A stretch of 31,945 nucleotides of DNA from Bacillus sp. ISL-7 (GCF_018613065.1 NZ_JAGGQW010000074.1:1-31945); one strand, 5' to 3'; counted from the stretch's first letter, positions 14,091 to 23,810 are shown. A program made the numbers and translations. The notes: generated from the letters alone by a model not told the origin.

Positions 14091-14807
14091 TTACACCCTG
14101 TTTATCTCTTCCGCCGGCTTTTTAAAAGGATTAAATATTGAATTTGACTTCTGCTTCCTTCCTGGCTCTGTTACATTCATTCTTGATTCTAGTTTGCCGG
14201 AGAGGAAAGAGAAGATAAACACAAGAACAAAATAATACAATCCTACAATCACATACGAATTCAATTGTTGAAAGCTGGATGCCGCGACGCTAAGGCCCGC
14301 CCCCCACAAATCACCCATGCCCACGTAGGCAACAAGAGAAGAGTCCTTTAAACCAATGATGAACTGGTTACTGAGTGAAGGGATGGCTGATTTAAACGCT
14401 TGGGGCAGAATGATTCTTCTCATTGCCAACGGATAGGACATTCCAAGTGATCTTGCAGCTTCCATTTGCCCGCGGTCAATAGATTGAATGGCCCCGCGAA
14501 AGATTTCGGCAATATAAGCCCCGCAATGAATAGCCAAGCCAATCGCTCCGGCCCAGAACTGCGACAGAGTCACAATCGATGTGATGCCAAAATAAAGAAC
14601 CGCGATCTGAACAATAAGCGGAGTTCCACGGATCAAGGTGATATAGGCATGAGCAATAAAGTTCAAAATTTTGTTATTAGAGAGACGAAAAAAGGCAAAA
14701 ATTAAGCCAATAAGACAGCCAATCAGAAGAGATGTAATGGTAACCTTAAGCGTAAGCAACGTTGCTTCAAAAAAAAGTTTATAATTGGAAAGAAGAATTT
14801 CTAGCAA
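14091..14807 (-). CDS. Polar amino-acid ABC transporter permease
   Basis: 238 residues of the His/Glu/Gln/Arg/cystine family (GlnP, ArtQ, TcyB type). Membrane segments lie at about 10-40, 50-75, 85-100 and 185-210. The EAA loop that contacts the ATPase is MEAARSLGMSYPLAMRRIILPQAFK (about 135-159). The N-terminal TLKVTITSLLIGCLIGLI is typical. TTG 14807 with GGGGTGA upstream is the likely start. Last gene of the ATPase-binding protein-permease operon, separated from the binding-protein gene by a stable hairpin. The substrate cannot be read from the sequence; hutH and an APC permease upstream make histidine possible. Confidence 0.88.
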   Translation of the reverse strand: MLEILLSNYKLFFEATLLTLKVTITSLLIGCLIGLIFAFFRLSNNKILNFIAHAYITLIRGTPLIVQIAVLYFGITSIVTLSQFWAGAIGLAIHCGAYIAEIFRGAIQSIDRGQMEAARSLGMSYPLAMRRIILPQAFKSAIPSLSNQFIIGLKDSSLVAYVGMGDLWGAGLSVAASSFQQLNSYVIVGLYYFVLVFIFSFLSGKLESRMNVTEPGRKQKSNSIFNPFKKPAEEINRV

Positions 14808-14838
14808 ATGGATTCACCCCACGTATGATCTGTTATCA

Positions 14839-14857
14839 GGTGCCCCTCGAGGGCACC
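14839..14857 (-). promoter_or_regulatory. Intercistronic hairpin after the binding-protein gene
   Basis: GGTGCCC / GGGCACC stem without a T run on the coding strand. Such hairpins commonly protect the 3' end of binding-protein mRNA and allow more binding protein than permease. Confidence 0.6.
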
Positions 14858-14871
14858 CTTTTTCACCCACT

Positions 14872-15663
14872 CTAGTTGTTTGTTCCTAAAATGTTGCGGC
14901 CAAAATATTTATTAGAAATTTTGTCATAAGTGCCGTCCTTTATGATTTCATCCAAAGCCTTGTTCATCTTGTCCATTAATTCCTTATCCTCTTTCCTGAC
15001 GGCAATCGCTTGATCATCATGTGTCATAGCCTTTCCAACATCCTTGATTTTAACGGTGCCGGCCTTGATAATTGGCAGTCCGACCATTCGATCGGTTATT
15101 GCAGCGTCAATTCTTTTGGTAGGAAGATCCATAAGAGCCACTAAATCTGTATCATATTCAACAATGTTTTCTTTTGATGTGTATTTTAACGCCAGATCCT
15201 TATAAGGCGTTCCCTTGGCGACCCCGATACGCTTCCCTTTCAAATCATCCGGCGATTTGATATCCGTATTATTTTCCGATACAAAAACCTGTGAGCCTGA
15301 TCTGTAATAAGGATTTGAAAAGTCAACCACCTTTTTTCGCTCATCAGTAATCGTCATGCTGCCCAGGATGGCATCGTATTTTTTGGCTTGTAGGCCTTGG
15401 ATGATCGTTTCCCAAGGATTCGTTACCGGAACGGCCTTCATTCCCATTTTTTTAGCAAGTGCCTTGCCGATCTCAACATCAAATCCCTTCAGTTCGTTGC
15501 TTTCTTTATAATTAAACGGTTTGAACAGCCCACTCATGGCATAGTGAAACTCTTTTTTCCCTGCAGAAGTCGACTGGGAAACTTGTTCTTTCGCTCCACA
15601 CCCTGACATGATCAAAACTCCAGCCATACAGGCTGCTACAAGACTGATAATTGACTTTTTCAT
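14872..15663 (-). CDS. Amino-acid ABC transporter substrate-binding lipoprotein
   Basis: 263 residues. Lipoprotein signal MKKSIISLVAACMAGVLIMS followed by the lipobox Cys (residue 22). The SBP family 3 fold shows LFKPFNYKE (about 51-59), ELKGFDVEIGKAL (62-74), GSMTITDERKKVVDFSNPYY (about 101-120, with the Arg that holds the carboxylate) and KGKRIGVAKGTPY near 144. It captures an amino acid outside the membrane and delivers it to the permease. GGGGGAAG precedes ATG 15663. Middle gene of the operon. Confidence 0.92.
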   Translation of the reverse strand: MKKSIISLVAACMAGVLIMSGCGAKEQVSQSTSAGKKEFHYAMSGLFKPFNYKESNELKGFDVEIGKALAKKMGMKAVPVTNPWETIIQGLQAKKYDAILGSMTITDERKKVVDFSNPYYRSGSQVFVSENNTDIKSPDDLKGKRIGVAKGTPYKDLALKYTSKENIVEYDTDLVALMDLPTKRIDAAITDRMVGLPIIKAGTVKIKDVGKAMTHDDQAIAVRKEDKELMDKMNKALDEIIKDGTYDKISNKYFGRNILGTNN

Positions 15664-15686
15664 ATTTTCTTCCCCCTTATCATTGG

Positions 15687-16409
15687 CTATAGAATACTGT
15701 TAAGAAATTGCTTTGCTTTTACATGCTGCGGATTTTCAAAAAACGTCTTAGGTGCCCCCTGTTCAAGAATCTGTCCATCTCCCATAAAGACAACACGATC
15801 TGCTACTTCCCGGGCAAATCCCATCTCGTGGGTAACTATTACCATAGTCATCCCTTCATTGGCCAGTTCTTTCATGACCTGCAAAACTTCCCCTACCAAT
15901 TCTGGATCAAGCGCGGAGGTTGGCTCATCAAAAAGCATCACATTGGGTTTCATGGCAAGCGCACGGGCGATGGCAAGCCGCTGCTTCTGTCCCCCGGACA
16001 ATAAATTCGGATATGTATTGGCCTTATCGCTTAATCCCACCTTCTCCAGAAGACTATAGGCCGCCTTCTTCGCATCCTCCTTTCTTTCTCCTTTTACATG
16101 CATCGGGGCTTCGATGATATTCTCCAGCACTGTTTTATGAGGAAAGAGATTGAAATGTTGAAAGACCATCCCAACTTCTGCACGTACGCGATTTAAATCC
16201 GTTTTCCCCGGATCGATCTGTTCGTTGTTTATCCATACCTCTCCTTTATCATAAACTTCAAGGAAGTTAATGCAGCGCAGCAATGTACTCTTTCCTGAAC
16301 CGCTGGCTCCCACCAATACCACCACTTCCTTCGGCTGAACAGACAAATCGATTCCCTTCAGCACATCCAATGAATCAAATGACTTGTATAATTGCTTTAT
16401 CTGAATCAA
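15687..16409 (-). CDS. Amino-acid ABC transporter ATP-binding protein
   Basis: 240 residues from TTG 16409. Walker [10 protein letters not shown] (34-42), Q-loop FQHFNLFP (83-90), ABC signature LSGGQKQR (137-144), Walker B VMLFDEP (157-163), D-loop SALD and switch His in VTHEMGFA. This is the GlnQ/ArtM/TcyC pattern. An in-frame ATG 18 codons upstream lies within the promoter region; AGGGGGG directly precedes TTG TTG, and the second TTG has the better spacing. First gene of the importer operon. Confidence 0.92.
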   Translation of the reverse strand: MIQIKQLYKSFDSLDVLKGIDLSVQPKEVVVLVGASGSGKSTLLRCINFLEVYDKGEVWINNEQIDPGKTDLNRVRAEVGMVFQHFNLFPHKTVLENIIEAPMHVKGERKEDAKKAAYSLLEKVGLSDKANTYPNLLSGGQKQRLAIARALAMKPNVMLFDEPTSALDPELVGEVLQVMKELANEGMTMVIVTHEMGFAREVADRVVFMGDGQILEQGAPKTFFENPQHVKAKQFLNSIL

Positions 16410-16483
16410 CAAGACCCCCCCTTTTCTATAATTAAAAACGGATTCAAACTGATGAAACATCATAAATGATAGAATTTTACTCT

Positions 16484-16512
16484 ATTATAATAATAAATTC
16501 CGAAAATTACAA
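16484..16512 (-). promoter_or_regulatory. Sigma-A-type promoter of the ABC operon
   Basis: Minus strand TTGTAA (16512-16507), 17 bp, TATAAT (16489-16484); the start would lie about 70 bases before the ATPase gene. Confidence 0.6.
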
Positions 16513-16740
16513 ATTGTGTATAAAATTGCAAGCGGATACAAAAATGATTAATATTAAATGTTTGTTAGTTTCTGGTGTTCTCTTTTCAATTCTCCCTTCT
16601 ACTAAAATAATATTCTAATAATTATAAATGAGTCTTCGCGCCTTTTGCTCCAATCAACAGAGTGGCAAAATCAACAATAACCTTTAACACAGCTAATTTT
16701 TTTCAAGGGTGCTTGCCTCTCGCAACGTAACGCAAGAAAT

Positions 16741-16786
16741 AAAAAAGAAGCCCCCCAAAAGTTTACTCAACTTATGAGAAGCTTCC
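16741..16786 (-). terminator. Likely terminator of the hutH-permease operon
   Basis: On the minus strand GAAGC...GCTTC arms with an inner AAGT/ACTT pairing, followed by TTTTTT. The 16513-16981 interval holds nothing else recognisable. Confidence 0.5.
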
Positions 16787-16981
16787 GTTAATATCCTCGG
16801 ATAGTCAAAATGTTAGAAATTTACTCTCTTATTCAATAACCCATATATATCAAGGCTTTAAGAGCGTTATTACACCATTCCGCCCATACATCAAAATATT
16901 GAAATAATAGGGGTCTTCAAGTTACTACTTTGAAAATTTTAAAACAAATGAAAAGAATGCTATGAGATGAATAATAAATAC

Positions 16982-18463
16982 TTAATCTCTGCGGAAATCC
17001 GCCTCTTTTAATGGAACCATTTTTGTTTTGTTAACAATTTTATAGCCTAAATAACCCATTAGGAATAGAGGTAGTCCAATATAAGAAACCAATATACCAT
17101 ACCAGTCAACCTTAGAGCCGATAAATGCCGCATAATTTGTTCCAAGCATTGCGATTAAACATAATACTGTCGCCAAAATTGGACCTAATGGGAACCACTT
17201 TGCTTTATAGGGCAGGTCTTTGAAATCTTTTCCTTGTGCAACATAAGCTTTACGGAATCGATAATGTGTAACCGAAATACTTAACCAAGAGATATAACCA
17301 GCTAAGCCAGCAGCGTTTAATAACCAAGAATAAACAGTTCCATCACCAAAAAAGGAGGTAAGGAAGCACAGCATCCCAACAAAGGTTGACATGTATAATG
17401 CGTAAATTGGAACACCACCTTTATTTACTTTTTTCAAGAATGACGGAGCTTTTCCTTCTTCCGCCAATACCCAAAGGACGCGCGAAGCGGCGTATAAAGT
17501 GGAATTTCCTGCTGACAGAACTGAAGTAAGGATTACTGCATTCATGGCAGCTGCCGCAAAAGCAAGACCAGCATTTTCAAATACTAAAGTAAACGGGCTC
17601 ACTGCAATATTCGCTAAATCTGCGCTTAATAATTTTGGGTCGTTATAGCTAATTATGCATCCAATAATAAAAATCGCTAAAACATAAAACAATAAAATTC
17701 TCCAGAAGATCTGTTTCACTGCCTTAGGTAAATTTTTCTCAGGATTTTCACTTTCACCGGCTGTAATTCCGACAAGCTCCGTGCCTTGAAAAGCAAATCC
17801 TACTACCATAAATACACTAAATATGGATAACAAGCCGCCTTTAAATGGTGCTTCTCCTTTTGTGAAATTTTCAAAACCGCCAGTATGACCCTTCATTATT
17901 CCAAAGATCATTAATAATCCAACAACAATAAAGATTAATATGGTTGCCACTTTAATCAATGAAAACCAAAATTCTGATTCACCGTAACCCTTAACGGATA
18001 AAACGTTTAGGCCAAAAATAAGTATAAGGAAACTTGCGCTCCAAATAATACCTGGGGCATCGGGAAACCAATATTTCATGATCATTGCTGATGCTGATAA
18101 TTCCAAAGCAAAAATAATTGCATTATTGTACCAATAGTTCCAACCAACAGCAAAACCCAGTGCTGGGTCGACAAACCTTGAGGTATACGTACTAAAAGAA
18201 CCTGAAATCGGAATAAAAGATGCCATTTCTCCTAGGCTGCCCATGATAAAATATACCATTATTCCTGCAATTATATAGGCAGCTAAAGCTCCACCAGGAC
18301 CAGCATCATGAATCGTGGTTCCACTGGCTAAAAATAACCCTGTTCCAATTGTTCCTCCGATAGCAATCATGGAAAGATGCCGTGTTTTAAGCTTTCTTTC
18401 TAAATGTTCGCCATACTTGTGTTCTTGTACTGGTTCTTGGGATTTAAGTGCAGTATTTTGCAT
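16982..18463 (-). CDS. APC/AAT-family amino-acid permease
   Basis: 493 residues with 12 predicted membrane segments. The family signature SMIAIGGTIGTGLFLASG is at about 31-48, GGALAAYIIAGIMVYF follows, and FQGTELVGITAGESENPEK near 225-243 is characteristic of LysP/HisP-type AAT permeases. The cytoplasmic N-terminus carries ERKLKTRHL. It imports an amino acid by proton symport; its position just downstream of hutH, same strand, 190 bases apart, suggests histidine, but LysP-like lysine transport cannot be excluded. AGAGGTG precedes ATG 18463. Confidence 0.9.
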   Translation of the reverse strand: MQNTALKSQEPVQEHKYGEHLERKLKTRHLSMIAIGGTIGTGLFLASGTTIHDAGPGGALAAYIIAGIMVYFIMGSLGEMASFIPISGSFSTYTSRFVDPALGFAVGWNYWYNNAIIFALELSASAMIMKYWFPDAPGIIWSASFLILIFGLNVLSVKGYGESEFWFSLIKVATILIFIVVGLLMIFGIMKGHTGGFENFTKGEAPFKGGLLSIFSVFMVVGFAFQGTELVGITAGESENPEKNLPKAVKQIFWRILLFYVLAIFIIGCIISYNDPKLLSADLANIAVSPFTLVFENAGLAFAAAAMNAVILTSVLSAGNSTLYAASRVLWVLAEEGKAPSFLKKVNKGGVPIYALYMSTFVGMLCFLTSFFGDGTVYSWLLNAAGLAGYISWLSISVTHYRFRKAYVAQGKDFKDLPYKAKWFPLGPILATVLCLIAMLGTNYAAFIGSKVDWYGILVSYIGLPLFLMGYLGYKIVNKTKMVPLKEADFRRD

Positions 18464-18652
18464 ATAACACCTCTTATTATAGTTATAGTAACTCCTTACT
18501 CTAGCATTTGTTGATTGCGTTGATAATTCTTTTTTTTAATCGATCAATTCATTAAGAGCATAGAGAAAATTACTAGAAGATTAGCAGGAATCTAAAAGGC
18601 GTCTTAAAATATGAATTTCATTTTCAATTACGTTTGTTAGTAGGTCTTCTTC

Positions 18653-20173
18653 TTATTTGTTTACTTTGTCCACTTGCTGAAGTAATTTTGAGAGATTCAT
18701 TGTTTTCAGACCTTCAGCAGATTTTTCAATATCTTTTGAGAATATACGGTCTTTTTTAATGGAAGGAACCATTTCTCTTCCTTTCTCATAAAGCAGCTTT
18801 GTTTGGCTTGCCATTTTTTCAACCCCACGATATTCAACCGCTTGCATCGCACAAATGAACTCAATTGCGAGGACTCTTCTAGTATTCTGAATAATTTGAT
18901 GAGCATGCCTTGAACCGATCGTTCCCATGCTTACATGATCCTCTTGATTCGCCGAAGAAGGAATCGAATCTACACTTGCTGGATGTGCCAGCGTTTTGTT
19001 TTCTGATACAAGAGATGCGGCAACATATTGCATGATCATAGCACCAGATTGTAGTCCCGGTTCAGGGCTTAAAAATGGCGGTAAATCATTTAACTGTGGG
19101 TTGATTAATCGTTCAATTCGTCGTTCTGATATATTTCCCAATTCCGCAACAGCAATTTTCATAAAATCCATTGCAAACGCAATTGGCTGTCCATGGAAGT
19201 TACCACCGGAAATGACCTTTTCACCATCATCAAAAATTAGTGGATTATCTGTTGCTGCATTCATCTCAATTTCTAATTTTTCTTTTACATAATCAAGTGC
19301 TTGCCACGTGGCACCATGAACTTGCGGGATACAGCGGAGGGAATAAGCATCCTGTACTCTCAATTCCCCCTGTGTCGTCGTCAATAAACTATCGCTTAGG
19401 TAACCTCGGATTCGTGCAGCGGTATCAATTTGCTGCTGATAACCCCTTGCGATATGAACCTCTGCAGCAAAGGCATCAATAATCCCATGTAATCCTTCAA
19501 TGGTCATAGAGGAAATTAGCTCACTTTGGTATGCGAGTTGTTCTGCTTCTAGATAACCGACAACTCCCATTGCTGTCATTGCTTGGGTTCCATTGATAAG
19601 AGCAAGGCCTTCTTTTGCCTCAAGTGTTACTGGGAAGATTCCTTCTTGCTGTAAGGCTTCAAGTGAATCCATTCGATTTCCTTTATAAAATACTTCTCCT
19701 TCCCCGATTAGCACTAACGCCAAGTGTGAAAGCGGTGCCAAATCTCCGCTTGCTCCAAGGGAACCTTGCTGCGGAATCACAGGGATAATATCCTTGTTTA
19801 CTAAATCTAATAACCTTTCAATAACAAGCGGCCTAATTCCAGAATAGCCCTTTAAAAGTGCGTTAGCGCGAAGAAGAACCATTGCTTTTGCAACAACCTC
19901 CGGGAACGGCTCACCTACGCCGCAAGCATGTGAACGAATTAAATTAAGCTGAAGATCTTGAACATGATCTTTATTAATAAGGACATCACTAAATTTTCCA
20001 AACCCTGTTGTAATCCCATAGACTACTTTTGATTCTGAAACTATTCTCTCTACTGCTTCCCGACTCTTTCTAGCAGACTCCATACTCATTTCTGAAGCGC
20101 TTACCTTCTGATTTCCGAATAAAATTTCCTTCATTTGTTTTAATGTTAAACTTTGACCTGTTAATGTTATCAT
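18653..20173 (-). CDS. hutH: Histidine ammonia-lyase
   Basis: 506 residues, normal for the family. It converts L-histidine to trans-urocanate and ammonia in the cytoplasm. The Ala-Ser-Gly that forms the MIO cofactor is at 141-143 ([14 protein letters not shown]). [11 protein letters not shown] (51-61), [11 protein letters not shown] (77-87) and GGNFHGQP are also present. GAGGAGG lies before ATG 20173. Unlike the B. subtilis hut operon (hutP-H-U-I-G-M), no hutP, U, I or G is adjacent; a permease gene follows. A promoter and a hairpin leader precede it. Confidence 0.96.
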   Translation of the reverse strand: MITLTGQSLTLKQMKEILFGNQKVSASEMSMESARKSREAVERIVSESKVVYGITTGFGKFSDVLINKDHVQDLQLNLIRSHACGVGEPFPEVVAKAMVLLRANALLKGYSGIRPLVIERLLDLVNKDIIPVIPQQGSLGASGDLAPLSHLALVLIGEGEVFYKGNRMDSLEALQQEGIFPVTLEAKEGLALINGTQAMTAMGVVGYLEAEQLAYQSELISSMTIEGLHGIIDAFAAEVHIARGYQQQIDTAARIRGYLSDSLLTTTQGELRVQDAYSLRCIPQVHGATWQALDYVKEKLEIEMNAATDNPLIFDDGEKVISGGNFHGQPIAFAMDFMKIAVAELGNISERRIERLINPQLNDLPPFLSPEPGLQSGAMIMQYVAASLVSENKTLAHPASVDSIPSSANQEDHVSMGTIGSRHAHQIIQNTRRVLAIEFICAMQAVEYRGVEKMASQTKLLYEKGREMVPSIKKDRIFSKDIEKSAEGLKTMNLSKLLQQVDKVNK

Positions 20174-20208
20174 TAACGTTCCTCCTCTAGCACTTTAGTA
20201 TAATAAAG

Positions 20209-20299
20209 AAAGAGGCTGGATTCCGATTCCTATTAGAATTGGAGTCCAGCCTCTTTTATAACCATTTTTGAAAATTGAACTATTTTTTTTCGCAGCCTC
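20209..20299 (-). promoter_or_regulatory. Attenuator-like leader of hutH
   Basis: On the transcribed strand a long stem (20256-20209; arms AAGAGGCTGGA.. and ..TCCAGCCTCTT, broken by small mismatches) is followed by TCTTTATT, like a terminator 36 bases before the hutH start. The 5' arm motif GAGGCTG (20253-20247) is duplicated upstream at 20299-20293, so two sequences could compete for the single CAGCCTC (20218-20212). In B. subtilis hut is controlled by HutP antitermination; no clean UAG-triplet HutP site was found here. Confidence 0.6.
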
Positions 20300-20351
20300 A
20301 TGGATAATCATCCCTTTATTCATATTCTATAATCCTATTGCTATGATAATT

Positions 20352-20380
20352 ATTCTATGTGACGTAACCTTATCTGTCAA
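20352..20380 (-). promoter_or_regulatory. Sigma-A-type promoter of hutH
   Basis: Minus strand TTGACA (20380-20375), 17 bp, TAGAAT (20357-20352). The predicted leader is about 170 nt. Confidence 0.75.
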
Positions 20381-20624
20381 TCAATTTTTCAGAATTTTAA
20401 CACAATAATACTTTAGCACAATAGCAAATGAAAGACTGTCACCCTAAATTAAATGCCGACTTCCATTTACGTGAATTTCATCAACTAGTCGCGAGTAGTA
20501 ATCTTCTTTGATAAAAATATTACCCCTATAGTTCATTCAGCCATACACATACATGATCGTTTTCATTTCAGCTAACTGGTATTAAAACTATTATTTTTTT
20601 AAATTCTGATTTTTTTGTGAGTTT
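20381..20624. other. Intergenic between hutH and asparaginase promoters
   Basis: No supported gene. On the minus strand 20542-20450 a 30-codon frame (MNYRGNIFIKEDYYSRLVDE...) begins after a stop; it has protein-like composition and could be a relic, but no ribosome site is seen. Confidence 0.3.
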
Positions 20625-20695
20625 TTGTAGTTTTTAGTAGTTCTTATTATAGATTAAAATTATCCTTTTTTAGAACAAATACGAAAGCGCTTACT
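20625..20695 (+). promoter_or_regulatory. Promoter and cre-like site of the asparaginase gene
   Basis: TTGTAG (20625), 17 bp, TATAGA (20648-20653). CGAAAGCGCTTACT at 20682-20695 contains the palindromic cre core GAAAGCGCTT and lies downstream of the predicted start, so CcpA would act as a roadblock (catabolite repression). Confidence 0.6.
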
Positions 20696-20788
20696 AAGAG
20701 TTATCCCGAATTAACGGGCAGTAAGATCCCACTGATGGAAGTTTCACTTTTATTTTTGCCAATCACACATTATATGGAGGAATTTCTA

Positions 20789-21940
20789 ATGAAGAAACTA
20801 ACTACAAAGAAAAAAGTTGCTCTCACCTCACTAGCATTAATGTCAACCGGGATTATCACCATCTCTTCAAGTTACACTGGTGCATTGCATCCGGTTGAAG
20901 CTAAACAGATTACAACATCTAATACAACCAATCCTGTTGAGAAAAAATTACCTAACATTAAAATTCTAGCAACGGGTGGCACCATCGCAGGAACTGGTTC
21001 TAATTCTACCCAAACAACCGGCTATCAGGCTGGCGTCCTAACCCCAAATCAACTAATAGAAGCAGTTCCTACGATAAAAGATATTGCTAACATTTCCACT
21101 GAGCAGATATCACGCATTGATTCTGGTACGTCTAACACTAATGCCATAATGGTCAAACTGGCGAAAGAAGTCCAAAAGGTATTGGATGATCCAAAGTGTG
21201 ACGGTGTTGTCATCACCCACGGTACCGACACAATGGAGGAAACGGCTTACTTTCTCAACCTGACTGTTCATTCTGACAAACCGATCGTCGTGGTTGGTTC
21301 AATGCGCCCCTCTACGTCAATCTCTGCTGACGGTCCGTTGAACCTGTACAACGCTGTAGCACTTGCTGGTTCCAAAGAAGCACGCGGCAAGGGCGTCCTG
21401 ATCACCCTGAATGACAAGATTGGAAGTGCTCGCGACACATTTAAAACTAATACCACCGACGTTGATGCTTTCAATAATCCGGAGCTCGGCTCCCTCGGCA
21501 TTATACAAGGCGGTAAACCCTATTTCTATAACCTGCCAATTAAAAAGCACACCACTGATTCCGAGTTTGACATTCGCAAGATCACTGAAGACAATCTGCA
21601 TCGTGTTGATATTGTTTATTCACATGCCAATGATGACCGTGTAATAGTTGACGCTACGGTTGCTGCCGGTGCGAAGGGAATTATCCACGCTGGTACAGGT
21701 AACGGTTCTATCCATGAAAAAACGCTTCCGGGTCTGCAGGATGCTGTGAAGAATGGTGTTGTCGTTGTTCGTGACACCCGTGTACCAGTAGGCATGGTTA
21801 CTCCCGAACAAATTGACGTAGACAACCACTTCGTCAATTCTGGCAACATTAACCCTCAAAAAGCTCGTATCCTGTTGATGTTGGCACTCACCAAAACCGA
21901 AGACTCTAAAAAGATCCAAGAGTATTTCAACGAATACTAA
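20789..21940 (+). CDS. ansZ: Secreted type II L-asparaginase (AnsZ-like)
   Basis: 383 residues from ATG 20789 (GGAGGAA just upstream; an in-frame ATG 18 codons earlier lacks a site). N-terminal signal region MKKLTTKKKVALTSLALMST, then a Thr/Asn-rich linker. Catalytic residues of the family are visible: Thr65 in GGTIAG (63-68), Tyr79, the HGTDTMEET block with Thr146-Asp147, GSMRPSTSISADGP, and the conserved C-terminus KARILLMLALTKT. It hydrolyses asparagine to aspartate and ammonia outside the cell, fitting nitrogen scavenging. The 3' two thirds are richer in C/G-ending codons than the neighbours, which may hint at transfer. AnsZ is the closest recalled homologue. Confidence 0.92.
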   Translation: MKKLTTKKKVALTSLALMSTGIITISSSYTGALHPVEAKQITTSNTTNPVEKKLPNIKILATGGTIAGTGSNSTQTTGYQAGVLTPNQLIEAVPTIKDIANISTEQISRIDSGTSNTNAIMVKLAKEVQKVLDDPKCDGVVITHGTDTMEETAYFLNLTVHSDKPIVVVGSMRPSTSISADGPLNLYNAVALAGSKEARGKGVLITLNDKIGSARDTFKTNTTDVDAFNNPELGSLGIIQGGKPYFYNLPIKKHTTDSEFDIRKITEDNLHRVDIVYSHANDDRVIVDATVAAGAKGIIHAGTGNGSIHEKTLPGLQDAVKNGVVVVRDTRVPVGMVTPEQIDVDNHFVNSGNINPQKARILLMLALTKTEDSKKIQEYFNEY

Positions 21941-22156
21941 GGCTTGATTCAGCATAGCTAAGTTACTGTCTACCTGTAGGGGATAATACCACTCTTTCAG
22001 TCTTTTTCTTTTGAAAAAAATAACAACTCATGAGACTTAATTCTATTGTGTCCCATTAGAAAAAATGGTTTGAATCATAGATCCACAACGACTAACACTT
22101 CTCCCTTGCAACCTTTACCGTCAGGGGGATGGTTGTTAAAGTTTATTTTATTTGTG

Positions 22157-22194
22157 AACCACCCTTTTGCTTCGTACGGCGCGGGGTGGTTTTC
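22157..22194 (+). terminator. Intrinsic terminator downstream of asparaginase
   Basis: AACCACCC / GGGTGGTT stem with a CG-containing loop, followed by TTCTTG. It is about 220 bases after the stop codon, with nothing coding in between. Confidence 0.7.
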
Positions 22195-22253
22195 TTGTCA
22201 TCTAGAACGTTTCCATAATTATCACCTTTTTTCCATAATCAGAAAGAAGTGTG

Positions 22254-22395
22254 ACAACTAACCACCTCACAATAGCGTTTATAAAAATCCCCTTCCGTAA
22301 TCTCTAAGTAAAACGTGGGTGTTTTGAATACGCCTAATTCCTGCTGCGCAATATGATAGCCTAATTCACCACTAAAAAGAATTCCATCTTGACTT
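22254..22395 (-). pseudogene. Open fragment of an unidentified gene at the right-end side of TnpB element 1
   Basis: The minus-strand frame reads SQDGILFSGELGYHIAQQ, then ELGVFKTPTFYLEITEGDF and YKRYCEVV. Composition and the lack of stops look like real protein. It begins at the junction with the element, so it is probably the 3' part of an interrupted or captured gene. I do not recognise the family. A second open minus-strand fragment at the other junction (24113 to 23951, with GPFFICDFREILLGFDEQR) could be its 5' part, but this is unproved. Confidence 0.35.
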
Positions 22396-22540
22396 CGCCC
22401 CATGGATAAATCCAGGGGATTCTATTTTAAACCTTCATCAAAGCCGCCTTATGGCCGGGGCTTCCAGGACTTACTACTTCTCCAGTTCATTACGACATGT
22501 AGTAAAAACCACATACCGCAGCCCAATCATAGGCACTACG
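22389..22540 (-). ncRNA. Probable omega RNA / right-end region of element 1
   Basis: Downstream of tnpB on the same strand, about 145 bases with several short hairpins (GGAAGCCCCGGCC...GGCGGCTTT; CCCCTGGAT/ATCCATGGGG) end at the element boundary. In this family the guide RNA covers the tnpB 3' end and right end, and its guide is the adjacent host DNA, here starting about GATGGAATTC. By position only. Confidence 0.45.
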
Positions 22541-23810
22541 CCACTGCCCTTTTAGCCTCATCGTGAGAGACAATGGGAGCTAAAAGAACTCGGCGATACT
22601 TTGTATCTTCTATTTTAGGTAGTTCCCGATTTTTCGTTAGCTGTTTATTGACAGACTTGTCCAAAATATTCATGGCACCTACTACATCCCGATGTCCTTT
22701 CTCTCTACAATGACAGTCGAAGTTTCGATTCCTTTGTTTGCGGAATTCTCCACATGACGGGCACGTGCCGGAAGTATAGGATTCTTCCACAAGTTGGACT
22801 TTGACTCCTCGAAGTTTTAGTTTGTATTTTATTTTTTCGATTAATTGCCCAAAACTCCAATTGGACAATTGTTGACGAATTTCTTTACGGGTTTTCTTTT
22901 TCTTTTTCGTATTCTTTTGAACGCCATCCGGTGTTCCTATATAGAGTGTTTTAATTTGGTTTTCCACACACCAATCTGTGACCATTTTCGAAATAGAATG
23001 CAATAGATACTCCATTCTCCGTTCCAGTTTTTCTAAAAAACGGCGTTTACGCAAAATGAGTTTTTGCCTTTTATTCGAACCTGGCTTCTTCTGGCTAATC
23101 AGCTTCTGAAACTCTTTCAACCTTTTGTTTCTGTAGCGCTGTAACGAGCGAAGTTCTCTTCCTGTTACAATGAGGTGGATTTTTCCGTTACTTAAAACGG
23201 CCGCATGGATGAGCCCTAAATCGCAGCCGGCTTCCTTTTTACCTTGAACCTGCTTTTGTTTTGGTACTTCCACTGCTATATGCATCCAGTAGTGATTTTT
23301 GTGCCAAACGATTTCGGCACTTTTTATCGTATGAAAATCAATGTGCTTCGGTTGAGGGATCACTAAGGGGGATTGTTGTTTTCCATTGCTAAACCTGAGC
23401 TTTTTACCGGACAATTTAATTGCAGTTTTTTTATATTTAACGGAAAAGAACTTTTTGTATTTCCAAGGGTACCGCCACTGTTTCTCACCTTTTGTACGTA
23501 ACTCTCTTGTTCTTTTGCATGTTTCTTCATGTAACTCGATGATCGATTGAATCGTTTGCGAGTGTAATTTATGTGTGGTGGCATTGTACCATTGCTTTTT
23601 TTCAGATGCACTTGTCCAAACTTGATAGGCATCATATAGCCACCAATGGAGATCTAAGCAGTCATTCCACAGATTTGCTGCTTCCTTACGTAGAGTATCG
23701 ACTAATCTTCTTTCCTCGCCGGTTAAACGGAGCGGAAATTTCCGAATGACAATATCTCCTTTCGATTCTTTTTTCTTCTGTTCTTTCATGTTCTTTTTAT
23801 GGGGTTCCAT
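22536..23810 (-). CDS. tnpB: TnpB-type RNA-guided nuclease, element 1
   Basis: 424 residues, OrfB_IS605 family. N-terminal OrfB helical part with KFPLRLTGEERRLVDTLRKE; RuvC-I Asp197 in AGCDLGLIHAAVL; C-terminal zinc finger CPSC (350-353) with CHC (366-368); RuvC-III Asp375 in GHRDVVGAMNIL. The usual RuvC-II Glu position reads LYIGTPDG (Gly292), so the normal Glu is absent; conserved VEESYTS (341-347) offers an alternative Glu. Family role: cuts the empty donor site using an omega RNA and so favours element retention. ATG 23810 follows GGTGGTG. No tnpA nearby. A LexA-like palindrome lies just upstream. Confidence 0.9.
   Translation of the reverse strand: MEPHKKNMKEQKKKESKGDIVIRKFPLRLTGEERRLVDTLRKEAANLWNDCLDLHWWLYDAYQVWTSASEKKQWYNATTHKLHSQTIQSIIELHEETCKRTRELRTKGEKQWRYPWKYKKFFSVKYKKTAIKLSGKKLRFSNGKQQSPLVIPQPKHIDFHTIKSAEIVWHKNHYWMHIAVEVPKQKQVQGKKEAGCDLGLIHAAVLSNGKIHLIVTGRELRSLQRYRNKRLKEFQKLISQKKPGSNKRQKLILRKRRFLEKLERRMEYLLHSISKMVTDWCVENQIKTLYIGTPDGVQKNTKKKKKTRKEIRQQLSNWSFGQLIEKIKYKLKLRGVKVQLVEESYTSGTCPSCGEFRKQRNRNFDCHCREKGHRDVVGAMNILDKSVNKQLTKNRELPKIEDTKYRRVLLAPIVSHDEAKRAVA

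Noticed and set aside
20209..20256. Plus-strand terminator
   Set aside because: No gene lies upstream on the plus strand; the stem is in the mapped leader of hutH on the minus strand.
20330..20352. HutP-type UAG-triplet site in the hutH leader
   Set aside because: UAG triplets exist but are separated by 3 and 5 bases, not the regular 4-base spacing I recall.
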